From Paenibacillus piri (lineage in GTDB: Bacteria; Bacillota; Bacilli; Paenibacillales; NBRC-103111): a DNA stretch of 64,000 bases. How positions within the stretch are numbered: position 1 is the first letter of the stretch; each line of letters opens with the position of its first letter. Below the pieces are notes generated by a model. It did no database searches and was not told the DNA's origin. It worked only from the letters and a program-made list of their open reading frames with translations. The stretch lies in contig NZ_SMRT01000004.1 in the NCBI RefSeq assembly GCF_004354045.1, positions 372,001 to 436,000 on the forward strand, given 5' to 3'. Of this stretch, positions 53,968 through 63,520 are shown piece after piece. Made by a program: the position numbers and the translations under genes.

Positions 53968-54915
53968 TCAGCCGAGTACCACTCCCGCGTTCATCTGGCC
54001 GCCACGGGCAAATTGTCCGGCATCCATCGTTTTTTTGCCGGCAGGCTGCAGCTCCGTAATCGTAATCAGCCCGCTGCCGGTCGCCACCTGGATGCCTCCG
54101 TCGCCGACGGCGACAACCGTACCGGCCGCCGGGCTAGCTTGTCCGTCCGGCGCTTGATCCGGCTCCGGCTTGGCACACGACCATATTTTCAATACATCGC
54201 CGTTCCACAGCGTATAAGCGCCCGGACGAGGATGCAGCCCTCTCACCTTGTTCCAGACCGCTTCAGCCGGCTCATTCCAGTCAATCCGCTCCTGCTCGCG
54301 GGTAATATTCGGCGAATAGACCGCTTCGGCGTCGTTTTGCGGTACGGCCTGCACCGTTCCCGCCAGCAGTCCCGGCAGCGTTGCCTTCAACAGCTGCGCT
54401 CCGGCCAAGCTCAGCTTATGAAACATCGTGCCGGTCGTATCCGCATCCTCGATCGGCACCTCGATCCGGCTGATCATATCGCCGGTATCGAGCCCTTCCG
54501 CCATGTACATGATCGTTACGCCGGTCACCGCATCGCCGTTCATGACGGCATAATGGATCGGCGCTCCGCCGCGGTACTTGGGCAGCAGCGAGGCATGAAC
54601 GTTAATGCAGCCCAGCTTCGGCAGCTCCAGCACCGATTTCGGCAAAATTTGGCCGTAGGCGGCGCTCACGATCAAATCGGGCTGCAGCGCTCTGACCGCC
54701 TCTACCGATTCCGGCCGGCGCAGACGCTCCGGCTGCAGCACCGGTATGCCGTGCCGTTCCGCTTCCACCTTGACCGGCGTAGGCGTCAACAGCCGTTTGC
54801 GACCGACAGGACGGTCCGGCTGCGTGACGACCCCGACCACCTGCTCGCCGCTTTCGATTAAAGCGAGTAAAGAAGGCACGGCGAAATCCGGCGTGCCCAT
54901 AAAAACGATTCTCAT
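53968..54915 (-). CDS. fmt: Methionyl-tRNA formyltransferase
   Basis: Fmt formylates initiator Met-tRNA using 10-formyl-tetrahydrofolate. The 315-residue protein starts [16 protein letters not shown] and has the catalytic [20 protein letters not shown] with the usual asparagine, histidine and aspartate ([16 protein letters not shown]). The start overlaps the def stop by 4 bp (ATGA), so the deformylase-formyltransferase pair is coupled, as in most bacteria. Confidence 0.96.
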   Translation of the reverse strand: MRIVFMGTPDFAVPSLLALIESGEQVVGVVTQPDRPVGRKRLLTPTPVKVEAERHGIPVLQPERLRRPESVEAVRALQPDLIVSAAYGQILPKSVLELPKLGCINVHASLLPKYRGGAPIHYAVMNGDAVTGVTIMYMAEGLDTGDMISRIEVPIEDADTTGTMFHKLSLAGAQLLKATLPGLLAGTVQAVPQNDAEAVYSPNITREQERIDWNEPAEAVWNKVRGLHPRPGAYTLWNGDVLKIWSCAKPEPDQAPDGQASPAAGTVVAVGDGGIQVATGSGLITITELQPAGKKTMDAGQFARGGQMNAGVVLG

Positions 54916-55391
54916 GCTTCACCGCCCTTAGGGTCGATGCGATATACTTTTTCCGCCAGATCCGTATACAGCACGCCGTTAAGATGATCCACCTCATGCA
55001 GAATGCAGCGCGCCAGCAGCTCCGTGCCCTCAATGACAATTTCGTTGCCGTCGCGATCGAGCCCTTTGACCACAACGCGCTCCGCACGACGGACGTCGCC
55101 GTTCAGGCCCGGAATGCTCAAGCAGCCCTCGGGTCCGAACTGCTCGCCTTCCGTTTCGATCACCTCCGGATTGATCAGCTCGATTAAACCGTGATCATCG
55201 CCGACATCCATCACAATCACCCGCTTCAAAATACCGATCTGCGGGGCGGCCAGACCGACGCCCTCCGCGTCGTACATCGTATCGGCCATATCCTTGAGCA
55301 GTTTATGAATGTTTGCATTTATTTTCGTTACAGGCTTGCTTTTTTCCCGAAGCACCGGGTCCGGATCTTTCACAATCAATCTAATAGCCAT
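54912..55391 (-). CDS. def: Peptide deformylase
   Basis: Def removes the formyl group from new proteins. The 159-residue metalloenzyme shows all three motifs: [18 protein letters not shown] (metal-binding cysteine) and HEVDHLNG (HExxH). This is the type 1 form. GGAAGGTG precedes the ATG at 55391; the longer frame upstream lacks support. It follows priA by about 200 bp, with no gene in the gap. Confidence 0.96.
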   Translation of the reverse strand: MAIRLIVKDPDPVLREKSKPVTKINANIHKLLKDMADTMYDAEGVGLAAPQIGILKRVIVMDVGDDHGLIELINPEVIETEGEQFGPEGCLSIPGLNGDVRRAERVVVKGLDRDGNEIVIEGTELLARCILHEVDHLNGVLYTDLAEKVYRIDPKGGEA

Positions 55392-55592
55392 CGGTTTCCA
55401 CACCTTCCTGATAAAAAAGTTCATATGCCTTCAACGGGATCACGTGCAGCATGCACGCGATTCCATCCGAGATCATGCCGTAACTCCGATTTATGACAAA
55501 AAGACTTTATATATATTCATATGATGCCGGTTCATGGCGGGTGTTCTTTAATAAATGCGATTCTGTCGCGTATCGACTGCCGAAATTCGCGG

Positions 55593-58226
55593 TTACATCA
55601 GCACCTGCGGATCCACATCAATGCTGATCGTCAGCTTGTGCTGTTTTTCCATATCCTCAAACGCGGCCGCAGCCTGCCGGACAAGACCCGAAATGGATGC
55701 TTCCCCCCGATATTTTATCATGCATTGGAACCGATATCTATCTTTGATGCGGGCGATCGGCGAGGCCACCGGACCTAATATTTCGACAGGCAGCGGGGCG
55801 AGCGATTTCGCCAGCTCCTTCAGCCGGGCCGCCAGCGATTCCGCCGTCCGCATCAGCAAAGGAATCTGCTCATGAGATAAAGTAATCAGAATAAGCCGGT
55901 GAAACGGCGGATATTCATGGAGCTTGCGCAGCGTCATTTCCTTGTTTATAAACGATTTATAATCGTGCCTGCTGGCGCTTACGATACTGTAATGCTCTGG
56001 CGCATACGTTTGTACGAACACTTCGCCCGGCAGCTCGTGGCGTCCGGCGCGTCCGGCCACCTGCGTGAGCAGCTGGAACGTCCGCTCCGCCGCCCGGAAA
56101 TCCGGCAAATTCAGCACCGTATCCGCAGCCAGGGCGCCGACGAGCGTTACATGCGGGAAATCGAGCCCTTTCGCAACCATTTGCGTGCCCAGCAGCACAT
56201 CGGCCTGACGGTTGCGGAACATCGTCAACCATTTTTCATGGGAGCCTTTTTCCGTCGTCGTGTCGACATCCATCCGGATGACCCGGATTCCCGGAAACAG
56301 CTTGCCCAGCTCTTCCTCCACCCGCTGCGTGCCGGTACCGAAATGGCGGATATGCTCGCTGCTGCAGCTCGGACAAACCGTCACCTCGCGTTCGGCATAG
56401 CCGCAATAGTGGCAGCGAATGGCGCGCGAGCTTTGATGAAACGTCAGCGAAATATCGCAATGCGGGCACTGCGCGACATAGCCGCATGTGCGGCACATGA
56501 CGAAGGTCGAGTAACCGCGGCGGTTCAGCAGCAATACGGTCTGCTCTTTCTTGTGTAACCGTTCTTCAATCGCTTTATACAGCGAGCGGCTGAACATCGA
56601 CCGGTTCCCTTCGCGGAGCTCCTCCCGCATATCGATGATATGTACCCTTGGAAGCGGCCGGCCCTCGACGCGGTTGTGCATGGTCAGCAGCTCGATCGCG
56701 GCGCCTTGCGGCTGCAGCGGCGCTTCGTTTGACGGCGCGTCGGCCTGTACAGACGGATGCAGCCCGGCAGCAGAAACGGCGGCTGCCGCATCATTCAGGC
56801 GATTCCCGCCTGCGGCCCCAGACGGCGTTCCCGTCAGGGACGGCTGCCGCATCGTACCGTACATGCTCTCCAGCGACGGCGTTGCCGAGCCGAGAACCAC
56901 GACGGCCCGGTGCTGTACGGCACGGGCCACCGCTACGTCTCGTGCATGGTATTTGGGACTCTCCTCCTGTTTGTAGGACGATTCATGCTCTTCATCGATA
57001 ATGATAAGCCCGATCCGTGTAAACGGAGCGAATATCGCCGAGCGCGCGCCGATGACGACACGAACCTGCTTCAACATAATTTTGCGCCATTCGTCATAGC
57101 GTTCGCCATGCGATAACCGGCTGTGCAGCACGGCCACTTGATCGCCGAACCGTCCCTTGAACCGCTCGACCATTTGCGGCGTCAAAGAAATTTCCGGAAC
57201 AAGCACGATCGCTTCCCTGCCCAGGTCCAGGCATGTCTGGATCGACTGCAGGTAAACCTCCGTCTTGCCGCTGCCGGTCACGCCGTGCAGCAGAAACACT
57301 TGATGCCGCTCATCCTGAACCGCCTCCGATATACGGCCGAATACATGCCGCTGCTCAGGCATTAACGCTAGCGGCTCGGTTCGCCGGAAGCTCCGCTGCG
57401 CATAAGGATCGCGGAACACCTCCACCTCCTCGATCGCCAGCCAGCCTTTTTCCGCCAAGCTTTTGACGGTCCCCGCGCTTGTCCCAAGCTCATGCAGCAG
57501 CTCGGACAGCTTGATCGGGAACGGATGCTCCGCCAAATAGCGGAGCACTTCCTTTTGCTTGGCCGAACGGGCAGGAAGCTCCTCCGCCCGCTGCAGCAGC
57601 TGTGCAGGCTGATCCGGCGGGATAACGGTCAACACTTTTTTGGCCGCCATCCGGTCTTTGATCATTTGCACCTCCAGCAAAAGCCCCTCGAGCATCAGCT
57701 GCTTGACCAAGCCTCCGTTCGCCGCGAATTTTTGCAGCAGCGCTCCGATTTCTACCGTTCCTTTTTCACGGACATAACGCAATATGTCAAGCTGTTCCGG
57801 AAGGAGCAGCAGATGCTGCCCGCCGGAGCCGCCGACGTTCGTCCCAGCGCTGCGTCCATCCGCCGCATGCTCCGCCACTTTGACATGCCGTTCGTATTTC
57901 GCTTTTAATGCACCCGGAATCATCGCCTGCAGCGCCGTTATTTCATGGCATAAATACGTTTGACTGATCCAGCGGGCCAGCTCTACGAGATCTGGAGTCA
58001 ACGGCGGGTATACGTCCATCACCTCGGCAATCGGCTTCACCTTTGCGGGATCGTAGTCGACCTGGGTGCGGATGTCCACCACGAAGCCCTGGAGCTTGCG
58101 CGGGCCGAACGGGACGCCGACCCGGCTTCCGACCGCTACCCATTCGCGCATCGGTTCGGGAATCCAATAGTCGAACGCGCGATTCGTTTGTTTCGCAGGG
58201 ACATCCACAATGACTTTTGCGTACAT
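55593..58226 (-). CDS. priA: Primosomal protein N' (replication restart helicase)
   Basis: PriA reloads the replisome at stalled forks. The 877-residue helicase has an N-terminal 3'-DNA-binding domain, Walker A (GVTGSGKTEVYLQS), DEEH box and a four-pair zinc-binding module (CRTCGYVAQCPHC, CHYCG, CPSC). An insertion of about 60 residues rich in Ala/Gly/Pro lies between the DEEH lobe and the ALMP-type motif (after MYGTMRQPSL), making it longer than the ~805 of Bacillus. The start overlaps the coaBC stop by one base. Confidence 0.95.
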   Translation of the reverse strand: MYAKVIVDVPAKQTNRAFDYWIPEPMREWVAVGSRVGVPFGPRKLQGFVVDIRTQVDYDPAKVKPIAEVMDVYPPLTPDLVELARWISQTYLCHEITALQAMIPGALKAKYERHVKVAEHAADGRSAGTNVGGSGGQHLLLLPEQLDILRYVREKGTVEIGALLQKFAANGGLVKQLMLEGLLLEVQMIKDRMAAKKVLTVIPPDQPAQLLQRAEELPARSAKQKEVLRYLAEHPFPIKLSELLHELGTSAGTVKSLAEKGWLAIEEVEVFRDPYAQRSFRRTEPLALMPEQRHVFGRISEAVQDERHQVFLLHGVTGSGKTEVYLQSIQTCLDLGREAIVLVPEISLTPQMVERFKGRFGDQVAVLHSRLSHGERYDEWRKIMLKQVRVVIGARSAIFAPFTRIGLIIIDEEHESSYKQEESPKYHARDVAVARAVQHRAVVVLGSATPSLESMYGTMRQPSLTGTPSGAAGGNRLNDAAAAVSAAGLHPSVQADAPSNEAPLQPQGAAIELLTMHNRVEGRPLPRVHIIDMREELREGNRSMFSRSLYKAIEERLHKKEQTVLLLNRRGYSTFVMCRTCGYVAQCPHCDISLTFHQSSRAIRCHYCGYAEREVTVCPSCSSEHIRHFGTGTQRVEEELGKLFPGIRVIRMDVDTTTEKGSHEKWLTMFRNRQADVLLGTQMVAKGLDFPHVTLVGALAADTVLNLPDFRAAERTFQLLTQVAGRAGRHELPGEVFVQTYAPEHYSIVSASRHDYKSFINKEMTLRKLHEYPPFHRLILITLSHEQIPLLMRTAESLAARLKELAKSLAPLPVEILGPVASPIARIKDRYRFQCMIKYRGEASISGLVRQAAAAFEDMEKQHKLTISIDVDPQVLM

Positions 58227-59437
58227 CAGTTCGCCCCTTCTCCTCTCCCGATCCGTTCCGCAACCAGATTCAACAGTTCCCGGGCCACGCCTTGCTTGGT
58301 CATGACAGGCAGCGCCTGGACCAAGCCGTTTTTATCATAGATGCGCACGACATTCGTATCCGTTCCGAAGCCGGCCCCTTCCTGCGTTACATCGTTGGCG
58401 ACAAGCAGATCGCAGTTTTTGCGCTGCAGCTTGTCCATTGCATATTCATCGATCCGTTCGGTTTCGGCCGCAAAGCCGACCACGAATTGCGTCGTTTTCA
58501 TGCTTCCGATTGTCTGTAGGATATCGGGGTTTTTGACCAAGGTTAGCGTCATTTCTTCCGATTTTTTCTTGATCTTTTGCCGAGCCTGCTCGGCAGGCCG
58601 GTAATCGGCTACCGCCGCAGCCTTGATGACAACATCGGCATCGGCCAGTCGTTCGAGCACGGCCTTCATCATATCGTGGGCCGATTCGATCGAAACGACC
58701 TTAACGCCCCGGGGAACAGGCGCAGTCGCCTTTCCGGCGATCAGCGTCACCTCAGCGCCCATATCGCGTGCGGTTTCCGCAATAGCGTAGCCCATCTTGC
58801 CGGATGAATCGTTCGTTAAAAACCGGACCGGATCGATTCGTTCAACCGTACCGCCCGCCGTAACGAGCACTTTTTTGCCGCTCAGCTGGCCTTGCTCCGA
58901 AAAAAAGCGGCGGATCGCCTCTACAATTTGCTCCGGTTCCTCCAGCCTGCCTTTGCCGACATATCCGCACGCAAGCTGACCCGTGCCCGGCTCCACGAAC
59001 AGAACGCCCCGGTCGGCCAATGTCTGCATATTGGCCATGACCGCCGGATGGGCGTACATATGAACGTTCATGGCCGGCGCGACAATCACCGGTGCGGTGG
59101 CGGCCAGCAGCGTCGTGCTCAACATATCGTCGGCCAGTCCATGCGCCATTTTACCGATAATATTGGCCGTAGCCGGCACAATGACGATCAGGTCGGCCCG
59201 GTCGGCCAGATCGATATGGGATACGACCGAAGCATCCTTTTCATCGAAGGTGTCGACAATCACATCGTGCCGTGAAAGCGTCTGAAACGTTAACGGCGCG
59301 ATAAAGCGGGTAGCGGATTCGGTCATGATCACGCGTACCTCAGCCCCCGCTTGAACCAGCTTGCTGCAAAGCGCGGCCGCTTTATATGCGGCAATCCCTC
59401 CGCTGACGCCAAGTACGATCGTTTTATTGCGAAGCAT
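58226..59437 (-). CDS. coaBC: Phosphopantothenoylcysteine synthetase/decarboxylase
   Basis: CoaBC is the fused enzyme for steps 2 and 3 of CoA synthesis. The 403-residue protein starts MLRNKTIVLGVSGGIAAYKA. The N-terminal CoaC flavoprotein has the HxxD-type SHIDL and the NPAMN-like PAMNVHMY, and the CoaB half has TAGGTVERIDPVRFLTN and KKSEEMTLTLVKNPDIL. GGGGGTG precedes the ATG at 59437. It lies after rpoZ, with a terminator in the gap. Confidence 0.96.
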   Translation of the reverse strand: MLRNKTIVLGVSGGIAAYKAAALCSKLVQAGAEVRVIMTESATRFIAPLTFQTLSRHDVIVDTFDEKDASVVSHIDLADRADLIVIVPATANIIGKMAHGLADDMLSTTLLAATAPVIVAPAMNVHMYAHPAVMANMQTLADRGVLFVEPGTGQLACGYVGKGRLEEPEQIVEAIRRFFSEQGQLSGKKVLVTAGGTVERIDPVRFLTNDSSGKMGYAIAETARDMGAEVTLIAGKATAPVPRGVKVVSIESAHDMMKAVLERLADADVVIKAAAVADYRPAEQARQKIKKKSEEMTLTLVKNPDILQTIGSMKTTQFVVGFAAETERIDEYAMDKLQRKNCDLLVANDVTQEGAGFGTDTNVVRIYDKNGLVQALPVMTKQGVARELLNLVAERIGRGEGAN

Positions 59438-59462
59438 TTTCCGATACACCCCCATTATTGAG

Positions 59463-59490
59463 AAAAAAATAACAACCACGAGGGTTGTTG
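59463..59490 (-). terminator. Terminator or attenuator between rpoZ and coaBC
   Basis: Seven-bp stem AACAACC/GGTTGTT followed by TATTTTTTT in the minus direction. It probably reduces read-through from rpoZ into coaBC. Confidence 0.75.
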
Positions 59491-59500
59491 TTGGAGAAAG

Positions 59501-59716
59501 TTACTTTACAATTTCTTTGGCCGGCAGCTTCTCGTAAGAGATGTGATCCTCAAAAATCTCTTCCAAAGCAAGACCGACATACTTGTGCGAAACCTTGTTG
59601 CGAACTTCCGATTTGGCTCCGTCACGAAGCAATCTCGCGCGTTTGGCCGCCGCAACGACCAACGAATATTTGCTGTCGACTTTACCCAGCAGCTTGTCGA
59701 TTGAAGGGTATAACAT
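59501..59716 (-). CDS. rpoZ: RNA polymerase omega subunit
   Basis: Omega assists RNA polymerase assembly. The 71-residue protein starts [35 protein letters not shown] is the conserved core. Its ATG follows immediately after the gmk stop, and GAGGTGAAATAA serves as ribosome binding site, so the two are coupled. Confidence 0.96.
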   Translation of the reverse strand: MLYPSIDKLLGKVDSKYSLVVAAAKRARLLRDGAKSEVRNKVSHKYVGLALEEIFEDHISYEKLPAKEIVK

Positions 59717-60337
59717 TTATTTCACCTCTGCCATCCATTGTTTAATTTTGCTGACTACTCGATCTTTGCGGCAATGCTCGGCGACAATAATCGATTGTAT
59801 CCGGGAACAAGCATGCTCGACATGATCATTTACAATAGCATAATCGTAATGCTCCATCAAGCGGATCTCGTCCATTGCAACCGACATGCGGGTGCGAATC
59901 GCGTCCTTGGATTCCGTTCCGCGCCCGACAATACGGTTTTCCAGCTCATCCATCGATGGCGGCAGCAGGAAAATATAGACGCCTTCGGGAAACGTTTGCT
60001 TTACTTTTAACGCGCCCTGCACTTCGATTTCCAAAATGATATCTTTGCCTGTGCTCAGCGTGTCCTCTACAAATTTGCGCGGAGTTCCGTAATAATTGCC
60101 GACATATTCCGCCCATTCCAGCATCTGGTTGTCCTGGATCAGCTGCTGGAATTGTTCCCTTGACTTAAAAAAATAATTCACGCCCTCCGTTTCGCCCTCG
60201 CGAGGAGCCCGTGTCGTCGCAGAAACGGAATAAACCAAATCGGGCGCGCATTGCCTGAGCGCTTTGCAAACCGTACCTTTGCCGACACCGGAAGGGCCTG
60301 ATAAAACGATTAAAATCCCTCTATCCTTACTCGTCAT
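59717..60337 (-). CDS. gmk: Guanylate kinase
   Basis: Gmk phosphorylates GMP to GDP. The 206-residue enzyme has the P-loop [12 protein letters not shown] at about residues 12-23 and the substrate-binding [17 protein letters not shown]. The ATG at 60337 gives the best spacing to AAGGAC; another ATG two codons earlier is possible. It overlaps the remA stop by 11 bp, and rpoZ follows directly. Confidence 0.96.
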   Translation of the reverse strand: MTSKDRGILIVLSGPSGVGKGTVCKALRQCAPDLVYSVSATTRAPREGETEGVNYFFKSREQFQQLIQDNQMLEWAEYVGNYYGTPRKFVEDTLSTGKDIILEIEVQGALKVKQTFPEGVYIFLLPPSMDELENRIVGRGTESKDAIRTRMSVAMDEIRLMEHYDYAIVNDHVEHACSRIQSIIVAEHCRKDRVVSKIKQWMAEVK

Positions 60338-60587
60338 GATCATCGTCCTTATTGGAAAGTCGATGGGCCACCGTTTCAGGCTGAACCGCAGATAAAATCA
60401 CATGGTCGCTGTCCGTAATAATGACGGCTCTTGTGCGTCGTCCGTAAGTGGCGTCGATCAGCATGTGACGGTCGCGCGCCTCCTGAATAATCCGTTTAAT
60501 CGGAGCCGACTCCGGACTGACGATGGAAATGATCCGGTTGGCGGATACAATATTCCCGAAACCGATATTGATAAGTTTGATAGCCAT
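60327..60587 (-). CDS. remA: Extracellular matrix regulatory protein RemA
   Basis: RemA is an oligomeric DNA-binding activator of matrix and osmoprotection genes in Bacillus. The 86-residue protein starts [20 protein letters not shown] and ends with an acidic tail (NKDDDHDE). It lies between yloC and gmk, as in Bacillus (ylzA). The tail overlaps the gmk start. Confidence 0.94.
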   Translation of the reverse strand: MAIKLINIGFGNIVSANRIISIVSPESAPIKRIIQEARDRHMLIDATYGRRTRAVIITDSDHVILSAVQPETVAHRLSNKDDDHDE

Positions 60588-60646
60588 CTATTTTCCTCCC
60601 ACAGGCTTGCCAAGGCAATGCCGTTTCGTAGCATGAATGCATGTCG

Positions 60647-61528
60647 TTACTCGATATTTTGAATTTGTTCTCTCATCTTCTCAAGCTCCGCCTTCATCTC
60701 GACGACCAGCGCCGTAAGTCCGGCATGGTTGGCTTTGGACCCGATCGTATTGACCTCACGATTCATCTCCTGAACGAGAAAATCAAGCTTGCGTCCGACC
60801 GGCTCCGAAGAATCGAGCTGCTGTCTGTACTGCAGAAGATGGGATTGCATTCTGGTCAGCTCTTCATCGACGTTCACCCGATCTGCAAAAAGCGCCACCT
60901 CGGCTGCAATTCGCGTCTCATCGATGATCGGATGCTCCAGGAGCTCCTGTATACGCGTGCGCAGCCTCACGGAATAGTCCGATACCGACTGCGGGGCAAG
61001 CTGCTTCGCCTGTCCAAGATATTGCTCCATCGCATCCAACCGCAGAAGCGCGTCCGTACGCAGATGGCTGCCTTCTCTTTCGCGCATTTGCAGCAATTGT
61101 TCGGCCGCTTCGTTGACGCAGTCCAATAGTCCGAGCTCTTTCTGCTCCTCGGTGGCTTCATCGGCTTCCTTCATCGAGATCAGATCGGGAATCCGCAGAA
61201 GGTCATGGATCTGCAGCATGCCCTCGAGTCCGAACTTATCCTGCAGCTGTTTGGCTGCCGAGAGGTAGGCTTCCGCCAGCGGCCAGTTCAATTGTGCCGT
61301 CTGGCGGGTCGAGGCTTCGCGTTCGACGGTTACGAACAGATCTACACGGCCCCGTTTGATCTGCTGCTGCAGCGTGCGCTTCAGCAAATCTTCATATTTC
61401 AGCCATTCGCGGGGCATCCTTACAATAACCTCGCAATAGCGGTGATTGACCGACTTAAGGTCCATTTGCACGCTATAGCCAGCAAACAGGCGATTTGCTT
61501 GTCCGAATCCGGTCATACTGCGAATCAT
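60647..61528 (-). CDS. yloC: YicC/YloC family endoribonuclease
   Basis: A 293-residue protein of the YicC family, which has been shown to be an endoribonuclease in E. coli and Bacillus. The N-terminal MIRSMTGFGQANRLFAGYSV and SVNHRYCEVIVRMPREW, and the C-terminal GRKLDFLVQEMNREVNTIGS, are the family signatures. It is about 60 bp upstream of remA. GGATGTGATAA lies before the ATG. Confidence 0.94.
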   Translation of the reverse strand: MIRSMTGFGQANRLFAGYSVQMDLKSVNHRYCEVIVRMPREWLKYEDLLKRTLQQQIKRGRVDLFVTVEREASTRQTAQLNWPLAEAYLSAAKQLQDKFGLEGMLQIHDLLRIPDLISMKEADEATEEQKELGLLDCVNEAAEQLLQMREREGSHLRTDALLRLDAMEQYLGQAKQLAPQSVSDYSVRLRTRIQELLEHPIIDETRIAAEVALFADRVNVDEELTRMQSHLLQYRQQLDSSEPVGRKLDFLVQEMNREVNTIGSKANHAGLTALVVEMKAELEKMREQIQNIE

Positions 61529-61567
61529 GGCATTATCACATCCATTAACCTATTCTAATCCATTTTG

Positions 61568-63487
61568 CTAGTGGGTACAAGTGGAAATCGCTCTCCCAGA
61601 TTTTTCCCATACATAGCGGGTCAGATCGGCCGTCATCTCATAGGAAAGGAAAGGCGTCATCAAGTAAATTCCGTTAAAATAGCGCATTGCCGTATCCAGC
61701 AGTTCCTTCGAAATTTGCACGCCCATCGCCCGGCCTTCTTCGCCCTTCAAGCTGCCCATGCGCTGTCTTACCTCGTCGGACAATTGAATGCCCGGCACCT
61801 CGTTATGCAAATATTCCGCATTGCCGCCGCTGGCCAAGGGCATAATTCCAATAAATATCGGAATGCTCAAATGCTTGGTCGCTTCATATATTTTCTCGAC
61901 CAGCGCCGCATCATACACCGGCTGGGTCATAATGTAATCGGCACCCGCCTCGATCTTTCTCTCCAAACGCTGTACCGCTTTATCCAAATATTTGACATTC
62001 GGATTGAAGGCCGCACCTACGATGAAGCTCGCTCTCTTCTTCAACGGCTTGCCGGAAAAAGCGACCCCCTCGTTAAGCTGTTTGATCATCCGGATCATCT
62101 CGAACGAGGTTAAATCGTAAACCGAGCTGGAGCCCGGCAAATCGCCGAAGCGCGCCGGATCTCCGGTTACCGCCAGCACATGATCGATGCCGAGCGTATG
62201 CAGTCCCATCATATGCGACTGCGTTCCGATCAGATTGCGGTCGCGGCAGGCAATGTGGATAAGCGGGCGCAGTCCGGTCTGCTCTTTGACCAGATAGCCC
62301 AGCGCCAAGTTGCTCATGCGGGTGACGGCCAAGGAATTGTCCGCCATTGTCAGCGCGTCGACATGAGCTTCCTTCAACGCCCGGGCGCCCTTCATAAATT
62401 TATCGATATCCAAATCGCGCGGCGGGTCCAATTCGACGATGACCGTATGGCGCTGCTTAACCAAATCGACGATATTCGGTTCATTCGCCCCGTCAGGTTT
62501 AGCGGACGGCGCCGGTTGTGCCAACACTTCCGCCGCCGGTTGAACCGGCTCCCGTTCAGGCAGTACGGCCGCTCCGGCTGACGTCGGCTGCGAACGGTCC
62601 GCACGTGCGGGGCCCGGGCTGTAGCCGGCGAGCGCCCTGGACATCGCGGCGATATGCTCCGGCGTCGTGCCGCAGCATCCGCCTATGATTCGCGCCCCCA
62701 GATCGGCGAATTTCAATGCCGTTTCGGCAAAATATTGCGGCGTTGCCGCATACGTAAACCGTCCGTCGACATAATCGGGTATGCCTGCGTTCGGAAATAT
62801 CGAGTAAGGGAGCTCTCCTCCGATTGCGGCCACCCTTTCGAGCGAGCGCAGCAAACCGTTGGGACCGCTGCGGCAGTTGAAGCCGACGACATCCGCACCG
62901 TTCTGCTCCAGCTTGGCAAACGCATCCTGCAGCGTTACTCCGTCCTGCGTCGTCCCCGTCCCTTCGGTCGCGAACTGGCAAATGACCGGGAGTGAACTGA
63001 GCTTGCGGATAATTTTTAACGCCAGCAGCAGCTCCTCAAGATCGTAAAACGATTCCAGCAGCAGCCCGTCCACCTGCGTGTCCAATAAAATTTCGATTTG
63101 CTGCCGCAAATCGTCTTTGATTTTGGCAGTCCGGAAGTTTTTGCGGCGGCCTGCGCGGATCGAGCCGATGGCGCCGACCACGTAGGCGTCGCGGCCGACC
63201 GCTTTGCGCGCCAGCTCGACGCCGGCACGGTTAATCGCTTCGATATCTTCTTCGAGTCCGTACTTCGACAGCTTTTCCCGGTTCGCGGAAAATGTGTTCG
63301 TTTCGATCAACCGCGCACCGGCTTCATAATAGCGGCGATGGACGTCAACGATGACGTCGGGCTTCAACAGGTTCAATTCCTCATATGAAATGCCGACCGG
63401 AAATCCCATTTGGTACAAGTAGGTCCCCATAGCTCCGTCACCGACAATGATTTGTTGACGGAGCGCTTCTCTTAACTCAAGCTTCAT
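61568..63487 (-). CDS. Bifunctional homocysteine S-methyltransferase/methylenetetrahydrofolate reductase
   Basis: A 639-residue fusion, like Bacillus YitJ. The N-terminal half (about 1-285) is a zinc-dependent homocysteine methyltransferase (DGAMGTYLYQMG; zinc cysteines in GFNCRSGPNG and GGCCGTTPEH). An Ala/Pro-rich linker (about 295-340) leads to the MetF-like flavin TIM barrel (VIVELDPPRDLDIDKFMKGA and KAGADYIMTQPVYDA-type). Together they could make the methyl donor and transfer it. No SAM riboswitch is seen upstream. Confidence 0.92.
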   Translation of the reverse strand: MKLELREALRQQIIVGDGAMGTYLYQMGFPVGISYEELNLLKPDVIVDVHRRYYEAGARLIETNTFSANREKLSKYGLEEDIEAINRAGVELARKAVGRDAYVVGAIGSIRAGRRKNFRTAKIKDDLRQQIEILLDTQVDGLLLESFYDLEELLLALKIIRKLSSLPVICQFATEGTGTTQDGVTLQDAFAKLEQNGADVVGFNCRSGPNGLLRSLERVAAIGGELPYSIFPNAGIPDYVDGRFTYAATPQYFAETALKFADLGARIIGGCCGTTPEHIAAMSRALAGYSPGPARADRSQPTSAGAAVLPEREPVQPAAEVLAQPAPSAKPDGANEPNIVDLVKQRHTVIVELDPPRDLDIDKFMKGARALKEAHVDALTMADNSLAVTRMSNLALGYLVKEQTGLRPLIHIACRDRNLIGTQSHMMGLHTLGIDHVLAVTGDPARFGDLPGSSSVYDLTSFEMIRMIKQLNEGVAFSGKPLKKRASFIVGAAFNPNVKYLDKAVQRLERKIEAGADYIMTQPVYDAALVEKIYEATKHLSIPIFIGIMPLASGGNAEYLHNEVPGIQLSDEVRQRMGSLKGEEGRAMGVQISKELLDTAMRYFNGIYLMTPFLSYEMTADLTRYVWEKSGRAISTCTH

Positions 63488-63520
63488 CCTCTTCCGTCCC
63501 CCTTATTCCATTACTGATCT

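Noticed and set aside
63488..63520. Possible SAM riboswitch before the homocysteine methyltransferase/MTHFR gene
   Set aside because: Only 33 bp separate it from dapF, too short for an S-box, and no S-box consensus is visible.
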